A program made the translations under genes and the position numbers. From Ypsolopha sequella (lineage: Eukaryota; Arthropoda; Insecta; Lepidoptera; Ypsolophidae): a stretch of 64,000 nt of DNA. The notes beneath the pieces were generated by a model. That model saw only the letters and a program-made list of their open reading frames with translations. It was not told the origin of the DNA and ran no database searches. The DNA lies in the NCBI GenBank assembly GCA_934047225.1, contig OW204000.1, positions 18,680,001 through 18,744,000 of the forward strand, written 5' to 3'. How positions within the stretch are numbered: the stretch's first letter is position 1; each line of letters starts with the position of its first letter. Shown piece by piece: positions 23,201-38,200 of the stretch.

Positions 23201-26200
23201 TTGTATTGGATTCAGTTCCGTCAATGTAGATGGTAAAAATTTGAAAAAAATATAGCGTGTTTTGTGACTCAAGGTCAATTATTAATTACACTTTATAAAT
23301 AAACATACTTTCAAACTTCTATTAATTATATAATTTTTAAAATGAATGAATGAATTTCACGAAAAAAGCGATTCAGTTGCCATGTTTTAAAACCGATTGA
23401 AACGAAACCAACACACGCACACTAACTAGAAAAAACTATCTTTATTACATAAAGAAATTATGGATAATGTCCTAATGGAGACACGATTTCAAAATAACTA
23501 AAATAAATACTAAACTAAAGTTTTGCGTGCGCGGCATCTAATTAGAGCAGGATAGACAGTTAAAACACAAAAGCGTTAAAGCAGGACTGAATTTTAGCAT
23601 GGTGCAGCCCCTTAAATCTCCAGATTAGTTTAAGAAGTATGAGAGGTTAACAGAATATGGAAAGCGTCTTGGTAGAAAAAATTTATTGTGATAATTCCAC
23701 GAATACGATAGTCAACCATAAATATTACCTCAAATTCCTCTGAAATCTTAATTAAAATAAGCACCACGTTTCAAATGAGGAAGGAAATACTTTATCTGAA
23801 TTACTGGCGGCCTTGGCAGGCACACGCACAATATTCCTTGTTATTACTTTATGATTAAAACCTTCCATTATAATGTTTCTCTCAAGAGATCGAAGAAAAC
23901 CCAAGTGACATATTATGATTCATTTACTGATGTAATTATGGAGCCTATGATAGAGTTGCAAGTATGTCTTTGTCTGGAAGTATTTCATATTTTTGCTTAA
24001 GGTGCCGTACAAAGGTAAATGAACATTTTATTTTATTCAAATTGTCAGTTTATTATTATATTTAAAATACAAAGACATGTTATAGAAGGGGACATACTTT
24101 TTAGTATTTTATAATAACATTTGTAGATTTGAAAACGTGATTTAATTTAATTCGCTAGATGGAAAAACATTGCGATGTCAGCTCAAAAAATATCTTAAAA
24201 TGGCGTTAATTAATGAAAAAATAGCGTTTTTAAGGCTATAAATCTTGAAATTTGCGAGGTTTTTTTTACATGTACATATTACTTAAAACATGGATTTTTA
24301 ATTAGATGTCCTAATGTAGCCGCAAATTCAAAATAACCAAGTTTTCCGTGCGCGGCAGTTGATTACAGCAGATAGACAATTCAAAATAACCAAGTTTTCC
24401 GTGCGCGGCAGTTGATTACAGCAGATAGACAATTCAAAATAACCAAGTTTTCCGTGCGCGGCAGTTGATTACAGCAGATAGACAATTCAAAATAACCAAG
24501 TTTTCCGTGCGCGGCAGTTGATTACAGCAGATAGACAATTCAAAATAACCATGTTTTCCGTGCGCGGCAGTTGATTACAGCAGATAGACAATTCAAAATA
24601 ACCAAGTTTTCCGTGCGCGGCAGTTGATTACAGCAGATAGACAATTCAAAATAACCATGTTTTCCGTGCGCGGCAGTTGATTACAGCAGATAGACAATTC
24701 AAAATAACCATGTTTTCCGTGCGCGGCAGTTGATTACAGCAGATAGACAATTCAAAATAACCAAGTTTTCCGTGCGCGGCAGTTGATTACAGCAGATAGA
24801 CAATTCAAAATAACCATGTTTTCCGTGCGCGGCAGTTGATTACAGCAGATAGACAATTCAAAAACAAAAGCGTTGGACGGAAGTTTAGATTTGATAATGG
24901 GTCTTAAAGGATTACCTATTCTGACTAGAAAACCACACAAATAATGGGACAAAAAAGATGAAGTTCGTTTGTAGCATGCAAATTAGCAACATACTGAAGG
25001 GAGCCAAGAGCCCACGTCTTCGTCAGAGTAATAATATATATATTTTTACTCTGTCTTCATGTATTTACTCAATTCATTAGTAAGTGCAGTACTTTGCGTT
25101 AGCGGTCTGAAACTTTGCACATAGGATTATTTTCTACCTCTGTGGTTTATTGGTTTCAATCACTCTTGGACATAATAATCGTCGGTGAAACATGGGTGCA
25201 CGTGTGGACTGTGACTTGCATTTTACAGTCTATACCCGAGAACACCTTGGACACCTCGAGGATTAATATTTCACGTCGTGGCGATGTATACAGAGTGGAA
25301 AGTTGAGACGTGGCATAAAGAGCAGCTACCAGAGAGCTAATAGAAGCGTATTTTGAAAATTGCCTTTTTCTCGTTAATGTACCCTTTTTTAAAATCTGTG
25401 AATGCCGAATCAAAATATTCCAAAAGTTAAAGTTAGTCAACTAAATAAGTTTTCTTGTCAATATAACGGTTCCGGTACCGCGCTTTATGTTCCATCTCAA
25501 TTTTCTATCATGTATGTTTATTTGATTTTTCGAGTTTTATTATAGGCATTTACTATAGGCATATATTAAATTATGTTAAGGTGTGTTAATTCGAAAACCA
25601 TTTCAAGGTTTAGGTTTAATAAGCTGTATTTTCGAAGTTTTGGTCTAAAAAACCTCATGATGGTGAATATTTTTACGAAAAGGCTGCAACTTCCATTTGC
25701 CCTCGTGTGACGCCACTTGAGTAATGGCTGTTTAGAAATGTGTCGTTATATTATAAATTTATAATAATTTGCTTCAGAATAATTTGACAGCTAGATGACA
25801 GATGAGTAGACAGACAGAGACAGACCACTTTTTTATAAGCAATCACACATCACAATCAGTATAATGTCTAAAATTCTCAAGTGACAAAAATTCTTTAGAA
25901 AATCATAAAAAATAATGGTTAATTTATATACCAAAATAATGAAAACTATGTCCTAAAATGACGTAAATTCTCTAAAAAAAAAAAAAAAAATATCCTTTTA
26001 AACATTAACCCCCGGTTTCTGAAAGGCCAATCAAAGTTAACAGTAGATTAAAAAAACTTTAACCGCAAATAACGGTGAAAATAAAGCGTATATGAAGTCT
26101 GAATAGTGATGAATCAATAATTAACTTAGTTAATTTTTGATTTCAATGTAAAATTCCCACTTTTTATCTGGCTTAATCCGCAGATAATTATTTTTTAATC

Positions 26201-29200
26201 TACTGTTAACATTGATTGGCCTTTCAGAAACCGGGGGTAAGCCATGGGAATTATGAACTTGCTATCGAATCGATGAACAAAAATGTACTTAACCTTATTT
26301 CATTGCAGTAAGGGTTTAGAATTTATCGATTCTATCTGTCAAATTTATCGAATCGATGCTTACGTACTTGCAGTGGGTTAAATCGCTTGGCGAGTGCAAT
26401 GCCGCAGCGACCGATGCAGTGCGGGTACTAAACGCAACGCCATATAAGGAAGTTCGCTTCGTTCAAGTTACAATGCTCTGTTATTGTTGAGTAACTTTAT
26501 GGCTAGCGGGAGTTAAGGCGATATGTAATAGTTTTAGCGTCCCGGTTACTCTATATGCGAAAAAACCCTCAGTGCGAGAGGGACGGGTTCGAGGAAACTA
26601 GCAAAATGTCGTTTTTTTATTTATATAAAATGTACTTAAGTTGCTATCAAAATTTAGTTTAACCAGCCCCCCTATTGTGTATCTTTAGTTGCCAACTGCA
26701 CGAGGTGCCTATCATCAAAAACATAGCTAAAAACTGAAATTTCAAAATTGCCTTTAGTGGGTATTGAACTATTAACAATCTGTGTCGTCACTTCAAGTGC
26801 GAAAATATCCTTAGGACATCGGAATTCGATAGTATATCTATGTTTTTGATGATAGACACCCAGTCCAGAAGGCAACTAGAGATACACAATAGGCCCGCAG
26901 CCCCTCTATTCTGTATCTTTAGTTGCCAACTGGACTAGGTGCCTATCATCAAAACATACCCAAAAACTGAAATTTCAAAATTGCCATTAAAGGGCACTGA
27001 ACTACTTACAAACTGTGTCGTCCGTCACTTCAGGTGCGAATATATCCTAAAACAATCGGAATTCAATAGTATATGTATGTTTTTAATGATAGAAACCCAG
27101 TCCAGATGGTAACTTGAGATACATAATAGGCCCTCAGGTCCTAGACACTGTGAAAACACATCTAATAAAGTATAATCGTAGTCCATATGTCATTCCAAAT
27201 TGTCAAACCAGGTGAAATGGTGTTGAAAAGGACCTCATTTCAATAAATATTTTCATCGAGCCGAATTTCTCCAATCGCGTGTCTGTTTAACAGATCCCTA
27301 GAAAAAGGTTCCAAAGATATTTTATCAAAATAATACCTTCTTTACTGAAGTAGATACGCAAGTTCTAAAAGTGTGGTTTTTTTTCCACAGCGCCTTAATA
27401 GTCGCGGCTTCAGGAAAGCCGTTTTATGTTTTTGCAATTATGACGAAAGAAAACAGGATGTAAAGGCAAAATTAGAAGCTGTTATTTTATTACGGTTACA
27501 GGGTAATTGTGAAAGAATGAAAATTATTGAACAAAAACTGGCCAACTGCGAGTCTGACTCACGCAAAGGGTTCCGTACCACCACACAATACGGAACCCTA
27601 AAAACCTTATGGTAAATAATTTCACTTGCAGTTATGATTTATTAATCTCTATGTATCTAAAGGGTCTAATTAAGTTGGTAATTTGATAACTTCGAAAATA
27701 ATTAAATATTTGTAATTTGCAGATTTTTTCCTATGTGTGTGCTAGACCTACCTGTAAACGAAATTTCAAGTTATAAGTCAACTGGAAGTGGAAGTTTTTA
27801 TGGTGAGCAAATTTGTAGGAAATTTATTTTATAAAGTGCAATAACTTTTTTTCGCGTCAAGTTAGAAACCTGATTTTTTTCACAGAACTATGAGGCCGTA
27901 GGCAGAGAATATAAAGTATTGTAGGCTTCTGTAGGAGGTATCAGTTTCAACTTGATATCTCATACGGGGCCCGAGCAAAACAGTCTTGACAGACAGACGG
28001 ACAACAAAGTGATCTTATAAAGGTTCCGTTTTTTCATTTTAAGGCGATTACCGTCGCCAAATTAGCAGCTCGATGTTTGTCTGTATGAATATCGACGGAA
28101 ACGACATTGAAATAACGTTCAAATCAGTGCACAATGCGTGGTGGCTGTTACGACGCTCGCTGCGTCCTTGAAAGGGCAAAATAGGAGAAAATAATACTTT
28201 TCACATGGGCGTCATTGTTCGATTGAATAATTCTATGTTATATTTATAGCTATCAAGTTTATCTATTTATCAAAGCATAAATGAATTAAATCACCTAAGC
28301 CGCTTAGGAGCAGTAGGAAATTCAAGCCAAAAAACACCATTCAGTTGAAACAATTTTTCATATAGAATTTTTGGTGGTACGAAAAAGAAAAACGTTGCAT
28401 ATGTTGTCCTAGAGTTGATAATCCATAATACATTTTTTCAATATTTTTGGTTTGGCCATAAACGAGGAGTAGGCTTTAGAAAGTACCCATTTGGCGGTAT
28501 TAAGGGCCTTAAGGTACGGAACCCTAAAAACACAGAAGGATGTGGCCAGATTGTGGCCATCTCAGCCCAATTGAGAGCCTCAACTACAGGAAGGCAATAT
28601 AAAACCCAACTACAAAAATCTTTTAAAAGTTCAGCACAATCCTGCACTGCTTGTGTAATGAACTCGGCCCCTTTTTTTACATTTATTATTTTGATGGGAT
28701 TCTTATCATTATTGTACCGTTTACAATTTTTACATCGTACAGTTTTTCGACAATTTATTTACATGTATTTTGGGCACGGAGCAATTCTTTTCTTCTCTAT
28801 TACTCCGTGATTTTGGGGTTCTAATATGAATTAGAACCTAGTTTCAGTTTTGTTATGTAATTGATTGAAATAGACGTTACAATAGCAGAAATCCATCTTG
28901 AAAATTGAACTCATACATATATTTCAAGTCTTACAAGTTTTCAAAACTCTGGTTAAACAACATTATCTTTTACTTTGATCAAATTGTTTCTTTATTATTC
29001 TTTTTATTATTATTTTTATTTCTACCTGTTCCTTTTATATTTACACTGATTTATTTTTAGATGCTAGTGATTGTTGGCACTTGGTGGAATTTATAAAACA
29101 TTGTTTTAGAAAAACACTTTTTATTTTTGTTTATATATTATTTATGTATAGGTATGTTTAAATATATACATATATATGTATATATGTACATATATATGTA

Positions 29201-32200
29201 TATATCGTGGCCATCGTAGAATTGACTATTTCATGATCTGGTTGGGCAGATCGTAAAGTATGAAATCAAAAATGTTTCACCAAAAGTAAAAAAAATAGGT
29301 GCGACGACGAGCGAAGCGAAGCGGAGCGAGGAGGTGCGTGTTAGGTTTACATGTAAATACATTTGGAGAGCCGAGCGAAGCGGATCGGAGCGAGGCGACC
29401 CTCCCAATTTTAACAGAAATACGATATGGCCACGACATATGTACGAGTACGTATGTATAATTGTATCTATTTATTCTGTACAGCGTCTTGACACTTTTTT
29501 TTTCTTTCTTTTAAGAGTTCCTCCATCCAGAGGTTCTCTGGAAGAGATCGCTTTTAGTGATAAGACCGCTAATTGTACCCTAATTTTACTTTTTGAAATT
29601 GTCTATTTACTTTGTTTTTGGTGTGCAATAAAGAATATTGTATTATATATTACTAATTTGCAATATTCCGCTAAACACACTTATCATGCTATGCAAAATG
29701 TAGACTCAAGCACCACCCTTCCTCCCGCATAAAACATGCACAAGCAAGCAGTATGAAAAAAGCAAGAAAGCAAGAAAACTTATCGACACGTGTTTCGCCT
29801 CTAAACAAGGCATCCTCGGGATGTGTTGCTCGCCCGAACAAACAATAACAATTTAGTTATATTATCTATATTCTTTCTGTCATTCCTGTACCGTTGTTTT
29901 CAAATAGTATCATACAAAACAACATAATATGTCAATTTATGATCACGTTGCCCTCTGGAAGGATGCTATTGAAATATCTCTCACGGGTCGAGGGTTCACT
30001 TCTGATGGATTTGATTGGATGATTGCACTCATGCACCACGTTAATAGACTTGTACATAGTGAAAAGTACATTTCAATTACGTAAATTGTATTTATTAATA
30101 TTTATGTATAATCAGTAGGTTAAGGCGACATGGAAAAGTTTTAGCGTCTCTGTTACTCCATATGCGAAAAAACCTACAGTGAAAATTCAAAATTCAAATT
30201 TCAAATTCAAAATTCAAAAAGTTTATTTTGCAAAGTAGGTATATATAATACACGTTTCACAAGTCAACTTTTAATCTTATAAAAATGTATGTAATAAAAT
30301 AATAAATGTACATGAACTACTTAGATTAAATGTTTTTTTAATTTATGTAGCAATATATATACGATTAAAATTATAGGTAAAATATTATTATACAAGGTGA
30401 AATCCAATCAACCGCCCGAACCCATACCGGAGACCCGGCCAGGGACCAGGAACAAGGTTCAATGATCACCAACCGAGCCCCCAGCACGAATCCAGGCAGC
30501 CGACCAAATCCCATCCTATATACTACATAGTAATAGGTTACATATATAAATACATGCCTACCTCCGCCCATTCGATTAGTCTTGCTAAGAAGAACGGGCA
30601 AGAAACTTGGCAAGATCATGTCTTTTTTTTTTTTTGAGAGGGACGGATTCGAAGAAAAGTAGCAAAATTCGGTTTTTTATTAATATAAAATGTACTAAAG
30701 CTGCTATCAAAATTTCGTTTAACCACCTGGTTAATGTTAAAACCCATCTAATAAAATATAATTGCAGTCCACATGTCATTCCAAATAGGCAATCCAGGAG
30801 AATTGGTGTCGAAAAAGACCTCACTTCAATAAGTATTTGTGACGAGACGAATTTCTCTAATCGCGTTTCTGTTTAACAGATCCCTAGAAAAAGATACCAA
30901 AAATAATATACTATTTTATCAAAATTATAATTTCTTTACTGAAGTATATATTTTAAATTTGTGGATATTTTTGTTTTGATCCACAAATTTATGATGGACT
31001 TCCGCAAAGTAACGCCGTTTTCAATAAATTTTGAAGTATATAGGCAAGTTCTTAAAGTGTATTTTTTTTCGACTCTCTGACTGTTAGGCAGATAGATACA
31101 TATTAAGTTTAGCAAATATTTGGGTTATGGGTCTTTCCTTTTTCTGTTTGTTCTTTCTCCTTCTCCTCCAAAGATGATTGAGGTCGCTCGCTACGCTATC
31201 AAGGTAAAGAGGAGAGGACAAATAAATATCCACCTTTTGATTGCAAATTAACAAAAAAAAAATGTTACTTTTTGATCATCGTCCAAATTCATACTGGAGG
31301 CTTGATAAGTGATCAGTATCTTGGATCGATAACAATTTTTGTGAAATTTGTAAAATGAAATTTCGGCTTCCCATAGAAATCCACTTCCAGTTCCGAGTGA
31401 ATCACTATGGGGAGTCGAAATTTCATTTTACGAATTTTACAAAAATTGTTATTGATCCATGATACTGATCACTTACCAAGCCACCAGTATGAATTTGGAC
31501 GATTATCAAAAAGTCATCTTGTATATATGCATTTATTATCTGTTATCTGTTTGGTTTCATTTATCTATACTAATAATAGAGTAGTAAAAAAGTCGTATCT
31601 TTACATTGAATATCTTTTCAATATTTTTTTGAATTTTCTTCTACTACCGTTTTAACTCAAGAACCACTTCGGACTAAGTAATCTTTGAAAAGCAGTTTTC
31701 GCCATCATACGATGACATTATAGATTAGATAAGTTTCCACTTTTATAAACAACAATCTATGCTATGTAAATGATCATTATCTGCTCATATTTTGTGGTAC
31801 TCTGTATTTACATTAATTGAGGTGACAACGACAAGTTCTGGCCTTGGTGCATGATTGACTTCATGCGTATTTCTAGCGTGTGTGATGCGATGATAAAGAT
31901 GGTGCAGGTTGAACTAGACTAACAATCATGGCTTTTTATCTATGTGTTAGTGCTGGTTCTGCATGTACTTATTATAGCTTATTCTGAGGGCTTTGTTTTA
32001 AGGTAGTAAAATTGAAATTTTTGCGGAATCCTTCCCATTTAGTATTTATGAAGTATTCCTCTACGTTGTATGTTAGAGAAAGAACTGCTTAGCAAATTAA
32101 ATAGCTAAATAAATACATCTAAGTAAACAAGTGGTTCTTATAGAATGTCAGGGAGATATGGATAATACATTTCATTGTACGTTAATATTTATTATATTAT

Positions 32201-35200
32201 ATATCATCCATCCATCAGCCTAGTTCGTCCACTGCTGGACACAAGCCTTTCCAGGACTATGCCACTCCCGGCGGTCATCGTGGAAGAATTGCCCATACTC
32301 ACACACGCTGGGCAGGCGGGTTGGTGAGCGCGGTGCCGGAACCCTCGCGCCAGTGACGCTGCTACCCGTCACCGGTCTGTTCCATAAAAGGCCCGGCTAT
32401 AAGGGATGGATATACCGCCATCCATCGGTCCCAGGCATGGTGGGCCTCCTAGTTTTTTTGCCCGTGGGCTGTCCTCTTACTCTCCCCCGAATTACTTCGA
32501 GGGGGTCTCCAAGTAAGATGGTGGTACCTCCACAGTCGAGCCCGGCATCAGCTCTACCATCTATAATAAATTTTAATTTAATTACATTTTTTTTTTGTAT
32601 TGTATAAGTTTCGTTATTGTATTGAAGGCAAAACCAATTTTTTTACAATTTTGGCTTTTCTGTATGTACGTTTGTTCCGTTTTAACTCCAGAACTACTCA
32701 CCGGATTTGGATTCGGTTTTCTTTATTATGATCGTAGTGACCCTAGTCAACATATACGTTAAAAGGGGTATTGATAAAATAACAAACGCGGAAGCCGCGG
32801 GCGAAAGGATAGTTTGTTAATAAACTTAAATAAAAAGACATGCATTAAAAGCACATCTATATTATAAAAATAAAATTATATATTTATTTACAAAATTTAC
32901 AATGTTTTCACAGCATTAAATAAAACATTTGGAATCTGCTCTATGTAGGAAGGAAGTCATTGATGTACAATGGGAAGTTCAGTTTTAATTCTTGTTGATT
33001 TCAAATAATAGTTAATGATTGCAATGTCACATCTCTGCTGGTGATGGAACACGAAAATCCAAAATTTAATAATAATAATAATAATTTTTTTTTTTTAATA
33101 ATTTTTATTCGGAAACCCAACAGTCAATTACAATATGCTTATTTAAAAAAACATCGTCATTTTAAATAATAGTGGTAAACTTATAAGTATACAAACAAAG
33201 ACCAATTATAGGGTTTCACAAAAGTTTTTAACTGTCAAATAATTATTTGAAAGTAGTCTAATCTAGAAAAAAATAAATAATTACATCTTGAAAAATGAAA
33301 ATTTTGAAGTAAAGCACTTGTTTGCACTATGTTCATTTTACAAAAATTCAAGTTATTCTAAAAACAAAAAATACCAACTGACAAATCCGAGAATCGGTCA
33401 GTCAATATGATATCATAATAGTACATCTTTATTTTAACGCTTCACAATTCACATGAACAGGTTTCGGTGTAGAAGTTGTAAACAACTCGAGCGATCATTT
33501 TGTGGCTAATGAATTGTGGTAGCGTATGAGTAAGTTACTGTGTCTTTATTGAAGGAAAAATATTTATTAGTACTTACTTAAGAGTAAATTTGATTTTAAT
33601 AAGAATAATAATTTTACATGAGTAGGTTGCACAATTTATGCTTTAGACAATAAAATGAAATACTGAAAATGTCCAAGTGTAGGTATTTATAGTTATAGTG
33701 ACTTAATGCCCTATAAATATAACCATTCTGAAAATAGTTAGAGTTAGCAATTGGTAAAGAAAAAGTACGAGTAACTCTTAGTTGTCTAGATGGGACGTAG
33801 TAATTTATGCATCGAGTTAATTCACTACAATCAAGCTTATTATTGATAATCTTATAAAGGAAGAGTTGATCAGCAATTTCACGCCTAACTATCAATGATG
33901 GAATTTTATAATAAGATTCGGCTAGGTCATACGTTTCAAATTGATGATGCATTTTATAGTTTAGGAATCTTAAAAATCTGTTTTGCACTCTATTAATATT
34001 TTTAATGTAAACATTATATAGAGGATTCCATACTTGACTTGCATATTCTAATTGGCTTCTGACATAAGTAAAGTACAAAAGTTTTAATGCATCTATATTA
34101 TTAAACTTTTTACATTGTCTCATTATGAATCCTAGTGTTTTTAATGATTTATTGACAATATTAGTTATATGAGTATCAAACAGTAACTTAGAGTCAACAG
34201 TGACTCCTAGATCCTTCGCTTCATATTTTCTATTTAATATTGCACCATCAATTGTATAGTCATATTGAATGAGATTTAGGTTTCGTGTGAAAGTTATAAT
34301 AAAACATTTTTTTATATTGAGATGAAGAAAATTTTGTTTACAGTAAACAAGAAACCTATTTAAATCCTCTTGAAGTAAAGCAACGTCATTGATATTTTTA
34401 ATCGGTTTTATTATTTTAAGATCATCTGCATATAAAAATATTTGCGAATGATGAAAACATTGACAGATGTCATTTATTAATATGTTAAATAAAAGTGGAC
34501 CTAAAATAGAGCCTTGTGGCACACCTGAGGTGGCGGCCATCCAATCTGATCTATAACCACCAACCACAACTGCTTGATGTCTATTTCTAATATATGAAGC
34601 GAGCCATCGAAGAAGGGTGCCGTGAATACCGATCTTTTGCAACTTAAGTATAAGTGTCTGGTGATGCACCTTATCAAAAGCTTTACTAAAATCGGTATAC
34701 ACGGCATCCATCTGCATTCGGTTATTCATAGATGTAAGAATTGAATTTGTAAAAAGTACCAAGTTTGTGCTTGTTGATCGACCTGGGACGAAACCATGCT
34801 GTTTAACATTTAGGGAAGCTTTGATAGCACCAAAAATTTGATCGTGCACTATTTTTTCAAATAACTTGGCAATAATATTCAACTTTGCAATTGGACGATA
34901 ATTGGTTATCTCATTTTTAGGACCATCTTTGTGTGTAGGAGAAATAAGGGCTTCTTTCCAAATTTTTGGGAAAGTACCTTTGCTGATAGACGCGGTAAAT
35001 AGAATAAACAAAGGCCGAGATAGGCTTTTAGCACAGTTTTTAATAAAGAAAGGCGATATGCTGTCTGATCCTGCACCCTTGTTTGCATCCAAGTTATTAA
35101 TATAAGTTTCAATTAGTTCTTGTGTTAGGTAGATATTACTAATGCTGGAAGAGGAATCATCATTGATATTTTGATTGTTGTCATGATTATAAGAAGAATC

Positions 35201-38200
35201 CTTCTCATAAACCGAGCTAAAATATTTTAAAAATGTATTACAGATAGCCTCTCCTTCATTAGCTACCTCTCCGTTATAAGTCATGGTTTCTGGAAAGTCA
35301 CTACTTTTTTTGTTTGATTTAATATATGAGAAGAACGCTTTTGGGTTTTTCGAAATATTTGATTGAACCTGTTGTAAATATTTTTTTAAACATTCATCGC
35401 TTAATTATTGTGTTAATCATTATTTGTTTATTCATCTTTAAATTAAAATAAGGGTGAGTTGCCATCATAAATAATTAAAAAATTGACTTACTCACACTCA
35501 ACCTTGCACAGTTAAAAGTGAGTCATCCTTTTTTTTTATATTTATGGTCTTTAAATTGTCCTTTCAACGAGAACTTCCCTTATCTTCAAGTATTTAAAGC
35601 ACATATTGACACCATTAACTAATGGTAGAGAAGCTAAGTGAAATGCTATTAAGATTGTTTTTTTATTTTATTTGTTATTTATTGCATTATTTGAAACTAA
35701 AACTAGAAATAAATTAAAAATTTACTTGTTTTTATAATTTTTATAACTAAAACTTGACTAATGTTTCTGAGTTAATTATAATAAAATAAAATAAAAATAT
35801 GTTTATTTGAAACCAAAAATATATACAAAAATATTTTATGCACTATTACTATATTGTTTGACAAGTGTCTTTTATAAACTCTAATCCCCACATTAGGATT
35901 CCCTGGGTTGTGGGAAATAAGACCCTTCCTGGTGAGTCTGACGATAACAAATTTATAAAATATTTAAAAGTAACAAAAGATTAAAAATTAACAGAAGAGA
36001 CAAAATAAAACTAATTGAGTAATGTATGACGTGTGAGTGATAATTGTATGTGGAATGTTATTAGAGTGTGTGTGAAAGGGTGAGTAAAATAGAGTGTGTT
36101 ATATGAAGGTGTATGCCTGAGTTTTGAAATACTTGATACTCACAGACCGGTACATGTGTGTTAGGATTTATGTGTCAATTTTAAGGATATCCTCGGTTTG
36201 TTCGTAATCTATGGGGGAGAGCCAATCGTGTAGAATTTTTTTGCATGGGTAACGTGTTAGATGAAGAAGGGATAGGGTATTATTTGTCCTTGAATATAGA
36301 AAGGGACCTAAGAAAGGGGAAAATTTTTGAGCAACGCTTGTATTCGTTACGGGAGTTCTCCATGTGACACGGCGGGAGTCATGAACACTTTTATGGGTTG
36401 TAACTAGAGCGGTTTTATGAAACTTTAAGACTACTGCTATGATGTATAGCTACCGAACCCGCTCTTGCTCTTGCTTGGATTCATGATACAGTGAGTTAGT
36501 TGCATAGCGGAAAGGTTTGTTGAAAGCTAGTAGATAAAATTAAAATAAGTTTATACTGATGCATTCTAAGAGTCTAACATTTTTTGTATCAGTGATGTAC
36601 AATAGGAGTACCTATGGCATACCTTAGCAACTTTTTTTATTACCTATCCAGCACAATAAGTCCAATGGCAGAGACTTTATTAGCTTTTGATAGAGGCGAT
36701 AGATAATGGGTTGTTCTCAAAATTGTTGTAGGTAACAAAATTGTAACAAAAATAAAACGTTAGAAAAATGTAACAAAAAAAATTACAAGGGTTCGTTCAT
36801 CATCGCTATATCCTTAAGTCCACGACTTTACTTGTGTTGAATCGTGGTTTAACGGAATAAAATTTAATGAAAAATAACGGGTTGTTAGAAAAAGTAATTT
36901 ATGTAAGGAAAATAATTTATTCCATGTAATGAAATTTTGAAAGAAAGATTAAACATTCATTGAAAAAAATCAAATCTAATGATAATATTGAGCAAATTAC
37001 AGTAACATTCTATTAATTAACAGAAAACCTTAATAATTTTTTAAAGAAACCTAACGAATTCTACGTAATCAACTATTAAGAGTCGAGTCTCCGGATTTGT
37101 AATAAAATATCAAGAATTAATTATATATAACGCCCAAAATGCAACTTTTAGCAAAGCCAACTTTTAAAGTGGAAAGGATATCACTATTAACTCGCCCGCT
37201 CGCTAGAATACCGACTTTTCCTGTACAAAAAAAAACCAAAACAGGGTCCGCGGGAACAACAAAGTCACACACACAAACAAACACACTTACTATACGATGT
37301 CAATGTAACCACGACTTTATTGTATAATTTTGTTACGTTACAAAAGAAAGTTACAAAAATAAATCTAGAATCACGTTTTCCTAACCTCAAAATATTTGCT
37401 GCTCATCACATGTGAGGAATGGAAAGAAGTTAATGGAATACGCATGATCTCTATGCAAAGTTCTTCATGCTTGGCAAAACAAATAAAAAATACTTCTCAC
37501 CTGTTCCTGTAAAACCTTGTGACAAAAATAATTCCCAAAAGTCTTTTTTTCTGTTCACGCAATCTTCAACTCACAACAGCCGTAAACAAAATAGCTGCTG
37601 CTTGACACTTATGTCAACTGTTTAGGGATATTCAACTTCCTGTGTTGCCATGAAGCAAAAAATATGAATATTCTTTTTTAACGTTATATCAGTGTTACAA
37701 AATCGTAACAAAAATATGGTAGAAAAAATATTTGTTTCGACAAGGCCGTTTTTAAATAAAAGAATAATGGATTAAATATTTAAAGAATAAATCACTTTTA
37801 AGTTCAATTCATAGCAAAGCAATAAGATAAACTTGATATTAGGGAAGGCGGACTTCACAATCTATAGGCGTTTTAGTAAAACTATTGTGAAATGGACACA
37901 AAAACTACAAAAATTTTGAGAACAACCCTAATACTAATAATCACACAGCGAAACAACAAATTGGAGGGTTTTTAGCTAATACTCGAATATTTTGTAGGCA
38001 AAAACATTGAACTTTAAGTAGATTCAGTTCACATTCCTATTACCAATTTTATGAAGAAAAAAAAAACAAGTTGATCCCTTAACCGCATTCTTCTAAGGAA
38101 CATCTTAAAACGAAAAATAGGTTGGAAATATTTTTTTTTAGGCAAAAGTTTAATACATTTTTAATACTACGTTCAGTTAATAAAATACCAACAAACCAAA

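Larger units (their letters stand above)
26517..27394 (+). mobile_element. TTAA-flanked element (family 1), with two nested foldbacks
   Basis: Left TTAA 26513-26516 then GGCGATATG; right CAGCGCC then TTAA 27395-27398. Two tandem foldback copies interrupt it between AACCAG and GTCCTAG. Confidence 0.78.

Noticed and set aside
24325..24863. Regular repeat array, possible CRISPR
   Set aside because: The whole 53-bp unit is repeated with no unique spacers, in a eukaryotic genome; it is a minisatellite.
28415..28810. 131-codon ORF in the Cyri intron
   Set aside because: Contains a TACGGAACCCTAAAAA repeat piece and low-complexity tail; no domain.
29778..29845. CACGTGTTTCGCCTC...GCATCCTCGGG segment, possible regulatory hairpin
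   Set aside because: Resembles a widespread dispersed repeat; no context supports a specific function.
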